Of a DNA stretch of 17,588 nucleotides, positions 15,203-17,588 are shown in pieces. Both the position numbers and the translations under genes were made by a program. The stretch's first letter is position 1; every line of letters begins with the position of its first letter. The stretch covers positions 1 through 17,588 of the forward strand of contig WTCF01000039.1 in NCBI GenBank assembly GCA_013138705.1, in the 5' to 3' direction. The notes beneath the pieces were generated by a model. The model searched no databases. It had not been told where the DNA came from and worked only from the letters and a program-made list of their open reading frames with translations. Source of the stretch: Deltaproteobacteria bacterium. GTDB lineage: Bacteria > Desulfobacterota > Dissulfuribacteria > Dissulfuribacterales > UBA3076.

Positions 15203-16252
15203 TTGCTCATAGACCGTTACATAATTCACGAAATAAGCAAACCCCTAGTGGTGATATTTGCCATTTTGCTGGTTATTTTCGTAAGCTACAGTGCAACCCA
15301 TTACTTGGCTGATGCGGTGAGCGGGCAGTTACCGAGAAGCACTGCCATATCCCTGATTCTACTCAAGACAGTTAAAGCTCTAGAGATACTCCTATCTATG
15401 GCCCTGTATCTGTCTATTGTGTTGACTATGAGACGCCTTTACACAAACTTCGAAATGACGGCGCTGGCTATCTCCGGTGTGAGCAATATCCGAATATTCC
15501 TTGTAATTTTAAAGTTATGCCTGCTTTTTGCTGCGCTGATTGCATGCTTGTCTTTATTTGTCCGTCCTTGGGCATATAAGGAAATGCATCGATTGAGAAC
15601 ACAGGCGAAAACTGAATTTGATATCGCCCAGCTGGAACCGGGCCATTTCCACTCAATCGGGCCGGAAAACCGGGTTGTTTTTGCAGAAAAGGTCGATTCT
15701 CATCTGAGTCGAGCAAAACGGGTCTTTATACAGGATGAACATAACGGTACATTGCAGGTTATCTACGCAAAGCAAGTCTATCAAAAAGTCGATATGACCA
15801 GCGGCGACCGAATATTGTTTTTTTTAAACGGGTACAGGTATGAGTTCGCCCTTAATAGAAAGGCCGATCAGGTTTTAAAATTCAAGCAATTCATATTCCA
15901 TCTGCCCAAGGAGACAGTACCGGTGGAGTATAAATCCAAATCTGCTTCCATCATGCAATTGGCACGTTCCGACGATCCCGAGGATATCGCAGAATTCCAG
16001 TGGCGGCTCTCCATGCCTCTCTCCACAGTGCTCTTAGGGCTGCTGGCTGTTCCCTTAAGCCGAACGGCGCTGCGGCAGGGAAGGTGCATCAAGACGCCTG
16101 TTGCTGTAGTGATCTTCGCTGTTTATTACAACTCTATTTTGATGGCCAAAACCTGGGTAGAACATGGGGTCGTGGGTACTATGCCTGGTATCTGGTGGAT
16201 CCATGCGTTGTTGGCCTGTCTATTCTTGGCACTGATATGGAAACAACGTTGA
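15203..16252 (+). CDS. LptF-like permease of an LPS-type lipid exporter
   Basis: This 349-residue inner-membrane protein of the LptF/LptG (YjgP/YjgQ) family starts MLIDRYIIHEISKPL. It has three hydrophobic segments in the first 125 residues, a soluble beta-rich (beta-jellyroll) periplasmic domain of about 130 residues (roughly 130-255), and three hydrophobic segments to the end, the classic 3+3 layout. With LptG and the LptB ATPase it extracts lipid from the inner membrane toward the Lpt bridge. Here it is the likely partner of the LptG-like gene downstream. No ATPase or LptC/A gene is in the window. Start is TTG at 15203-15205 with AGGA seven bases upstream; no ATG or GTG fits the conserved N-terminus. 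The location next to sphingolipid genes raises the possibility of a dedicated sphingolipid exporter rather than the LPS system. Confidence 0.88.
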   Translation: MLIDRYIIHEISKPLVVIFAILLVIFVSYSATHYLADAVSGQLPRSTAISLILLKTVKALEILLSMALYLSIVLTMRRLYTNFEMTALAISGVSNIRIFLVILKLCLLFAALIACLSLFVRPWAYKEMHRLRTQAKTEFDIAQLEPGHFHSIGPENRVVFAEKVDSHLSRAKRVFIQDEHNGTLQVIYAKQVYQKVDMTSGDRILFFLNGYRYEFALNRKADQVLKFKQFIFHLPKETVPVEYKSKSASIMQLARSDDPEDIAEFQWRLSMPLSTVLLGLLAVPLSRTALRQGRCIKTPVAVVIFAVYYNSILMAKTWVEHGVVGTMPGIWWIHALLACLFLALIWKQR

Positions 16253-16284
16253 TTCCGCTGAAAATACCCCATAGTGGTAAAAGA

Positions 16285-16385
16285 AACCGCCAAGGCGCCA
16301 AGTACGCAAAGGGGTTAAACGCAAAGAAGATACTTATGTCTTTTGACATAAAGTATTTCTTAGCGTCCTTGGCGTCTTTGCGGTT
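16285..16385. repeat. Long imperfect inverted-repeat element (REP/MITE-like) between the lptF- and lptG-like genes
   Basis: The left arm begins AACCGCCAAGGCGCCAAG (16285 onward) and the right arm, read on the opposite strand, begins AACCGCAAAGACGCCAAG (from 16385). The arms match over about 27 bases with few mismatches. Inside them is a second hairpin: ATACTTATGTC (16330-16340), TTTT loop, GACATAAAGTAT (16345-16356, one extra A). The whole can fold into a cruciform or a long RNA hairpin. The outer motif belongs to a class of dispersed intergenic repeats common in environmental Gram-negatives. No transposase is present and no target-site duplication is evident. Confidence 0.85.
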
Positions 16386-16394
16386 CGATTTACC

Positions 16395-17459
16395 GTGAAA
16401 ATACTTGATCGCTATATCGGCGTAAGTGTCGTTCTAGGATGTCTCTTGGTCATGATCATATTGGTTGCCTTGTTTTGTTTTTTAGAGCTTGTAGGCCAAC
16501 TGGACGACATCGGAACCGGACGGTATCAAATGCAGAATGCGTTTGCATTTGTGGCCCTAACACTGCCTATGCACGTACTGGAGCTAATGCCGGTAAGCGC
16601 TTTGCTGGGGAGCATCGTTGCACTGGGGCCACTGGCCAGCCACAGTGAACTGTCGGCCATGCAGGCTTGTGGTATTTCGGTACAGCGGATCTGGTGCTCA
16701 GTCCTCGGTACCAGCATACTTCTCATGCTGGTGGTGGCAGTACTGGCGGAGTTTATCGCTCCGCCAATGGCGCAGTATGCCTGGATGCAACGTTTACTTG
16801 CCCTCTCCAGACCTGGTACAATGCCGACGGAACACGGGTTTTGGGCCAGTGACGGTTTCCGCTTTATTCACGTTCACGATATCCTTCAGGGGGAAGGTCC
16901 GATAGACATTGATATCTATGAATTTGACGGACAAGGCCGTATGAAGATCTTCATGCATGCCCGCAAGGCAGAAATCCGCGGTAACAAACAATGGTTGCTC
17001 AAGGACGTGGATCAAAAAATTATTAAAGAAGTAGACATAACCACACAGCAGTTTGACGGCCTGACATGGAATTCATTCTTGACATCAAAGCAGGTCAGTG
17101 TCCTGGCACTTCCTCCTGACACCCTATCTCCTTCCGATCTTTATCAATATGTCCGGACACTCCGGGAAAAAGGGGCGAATGCGGAACACTATGCATTGGC
17201 CTTGTGGCAAAAATTGAGTATTCCATTCAGCACCGGGGCCATGATTTTGCTCTCGCTTCCATTCGTCTTCGGGTCACCACGTTCAGTAAGTACGGAAAAC
17301 AGGATAATGTTGGGCACGATCATCGGAATAGCCTTTTATTTTGGTGTCCAGATCCTTGGATATTTAGGGCTGATATTCAGCCTCTCCCCGGCGCTCACCA
17401 CAATGACACCTATAGTCATCATTGTATGTGTTGCACTCAGGCAGTTACGACGTCTGTAG
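16395..17459 (+). CDS. LptG-like permease of an LPS-type lipid exporter
   Basis: This 354-residue LptF/LptG-family inner-membrane protein begins MKILDRYIGVSVVLGC, a typical LptG N-terminus. It has transmembrane segments near residues 10-30, 55-80 and 100-125, a periplasmic beta-jellyroll domain (about 130-260, FRFIHVHDIL...FDGQGRMKIFMHARKAEI...WLLKDV), then LWQKLSIPFSTGAMILLSLPFVFG, carrying the conserved stretch before the fifth segment, and a final helix pair. It should pair with the LptF-like protein to form the channel that passes lipid to the periplasmic bridge. Start is GTG at 16395-16397. No Shine-Dalgarno sequence is seen, since an inverted-repeat element ends only 9 bp upstream, so translation may depend on coupling or on RNA folding. 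The stop lies inside the end of a convergent gene. Confidence 0.88.
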   Translation: MKILDRYIGVSVVLGCLLVMIILVALFCFLELVGQLDDIGTGRYQMQNAFAFVALTLPMHVLELMPVSALLGSIVALGPLASHSELSAMQACGISVQRIWCSVLGTSILLMLVVAVLAEFIAPPMAQYAWMQRLLALSRPGTMPTEHGFWASDGFRFIHVHDILQGEGPIDIDIYEFDGQGRMKIFMHARKAEIRGNKQWLLKDVDQKIIKEVDITTQQFDGLTWNSFLTSKQVSVLALPPDTLSPSDLYQYVRTLREKGANAEHYALALWQKLSIPFSTGAMILLSLPFVFGSPRSVSTENRIMLGTIIGIAFYFGVQILGYLGLIFSLSPALTTMTPIVIIVCVALRQLRRL

Positions 17460-17588
17460 GTCTGGCCATCGGACAGGGAATCGCCAGTCGATTTTCGCCC
17501 TCGACTATGAAACGCCCTTCCTTGGGCGCATAGCCGCGTACCTCAATTGTAATCTCCCAGCCATAAGCATTTTGACTCAGGGAGTAAA
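17437..17588 (-). CDS. 3' end of an unidentified protein-coding gene
   Basis: On the minus strand an open frame enters from the right edge and gives 49 residues ending at TGA (17437-17439): it includes YSLSQNAYGWEITIEVRGYA and later RFIVEGENRLAIPCPM. Alternating hydrophobic and charged residues suggest beta structure. No family is recognised, and the frame's short length leaves some chance that it is spurious. It would overlap the end of the convergent lptG-like gene by 23 bp. Confidence 0.4.
   Translation of the reverse strand, partial: YSLSQNAYGWEITIEVRGYAPKEGRFIVEGENRLAIPCPMARPTDVVTA

Overview
The window looks like a chromosomal piece of a Gram-negative, diderm bacterium of moderate GC (near half by eye). 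The paired LptF/LptG permeases imply an outer membrane. A dispersed inverted repeat of the 'AACCGCAAAGACGCCAAGGACGC' type, a TGAACNN heptad array and the style of the surface-carbohydrate genes suggest a Desulfobacterota-like or related deep-branching lineage. That placement is inference, because there is no rRNA or other marker here.

Layout. Positions 1-11935 hold eleven genes, all on the minus strand, with gaps of 0-98 bp or small overlaps, so they read as one long operon that leaves the left edge. In transcription order they are: a fatty acyl-AMP ligase/acyl-ACP synthetase (10064-11935), a ceramide/3-ketosphinganine reductase-like SDR (9080-10021), an acyl carrier protein (8816-9064), serine palmitoyltransferase (7575-8816), a phospholipase D-superfamily protein (6524-7627), a GT-B-like surface carbohydrate protein (5142-6512), a Gfo/Idh/MocA oxidoreductase (4028-5128), a NeuB-type nonulosonate synthase fused to a cupin (2473-3996), a HAD phosphatase (1830-2438), a CMP-nonulosonate cytidylyltransferase (1045-1776) and a second, truncated copy of the GT-B-like protein (1-946). 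A 284-bp divergent intergenic region (11936-12219) follows. It carries a heptad repeat and a hairpin. Rightward from it run a GNAT-fold acyltransferase resembling bacterial ceramide synthase (12220-13392) and an overlapping NTP-transferase-like gene (13389-14201). A second nucleotidyltransferase (14198-14953) converges on these. LptF-like (15203-16252) and LptG-like (16395-17459) permeases then run rightward, separated by a roughly 100-bp inverted-repeat element. The last 150 bp contain the 3' end of an unidentified minus-strand gene.

How it may work. The set of acyl-ACP synthetase, ACP, Spt, reductase and N-acyltransferase matches the five-gene ceramide pathway described in Caulobacter. Here it is followed, in the same apparent transcript, by genes for making and CMP-activating a sialic-acid-like (nonulosonic) sugar plus two GT-B-like candidate transferases. 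LptF/G-type permeases and two nucleotidyltransferases lie alongside. The most interesting reading is a dedicated system for making, decorating and exporting a nonulosonate- or phospho-headgroup-bearing sphingolipid, in effect a bacterial ganglioside-like glycolipid. The enzyme families are well supported. The joint product is a hypothesis.
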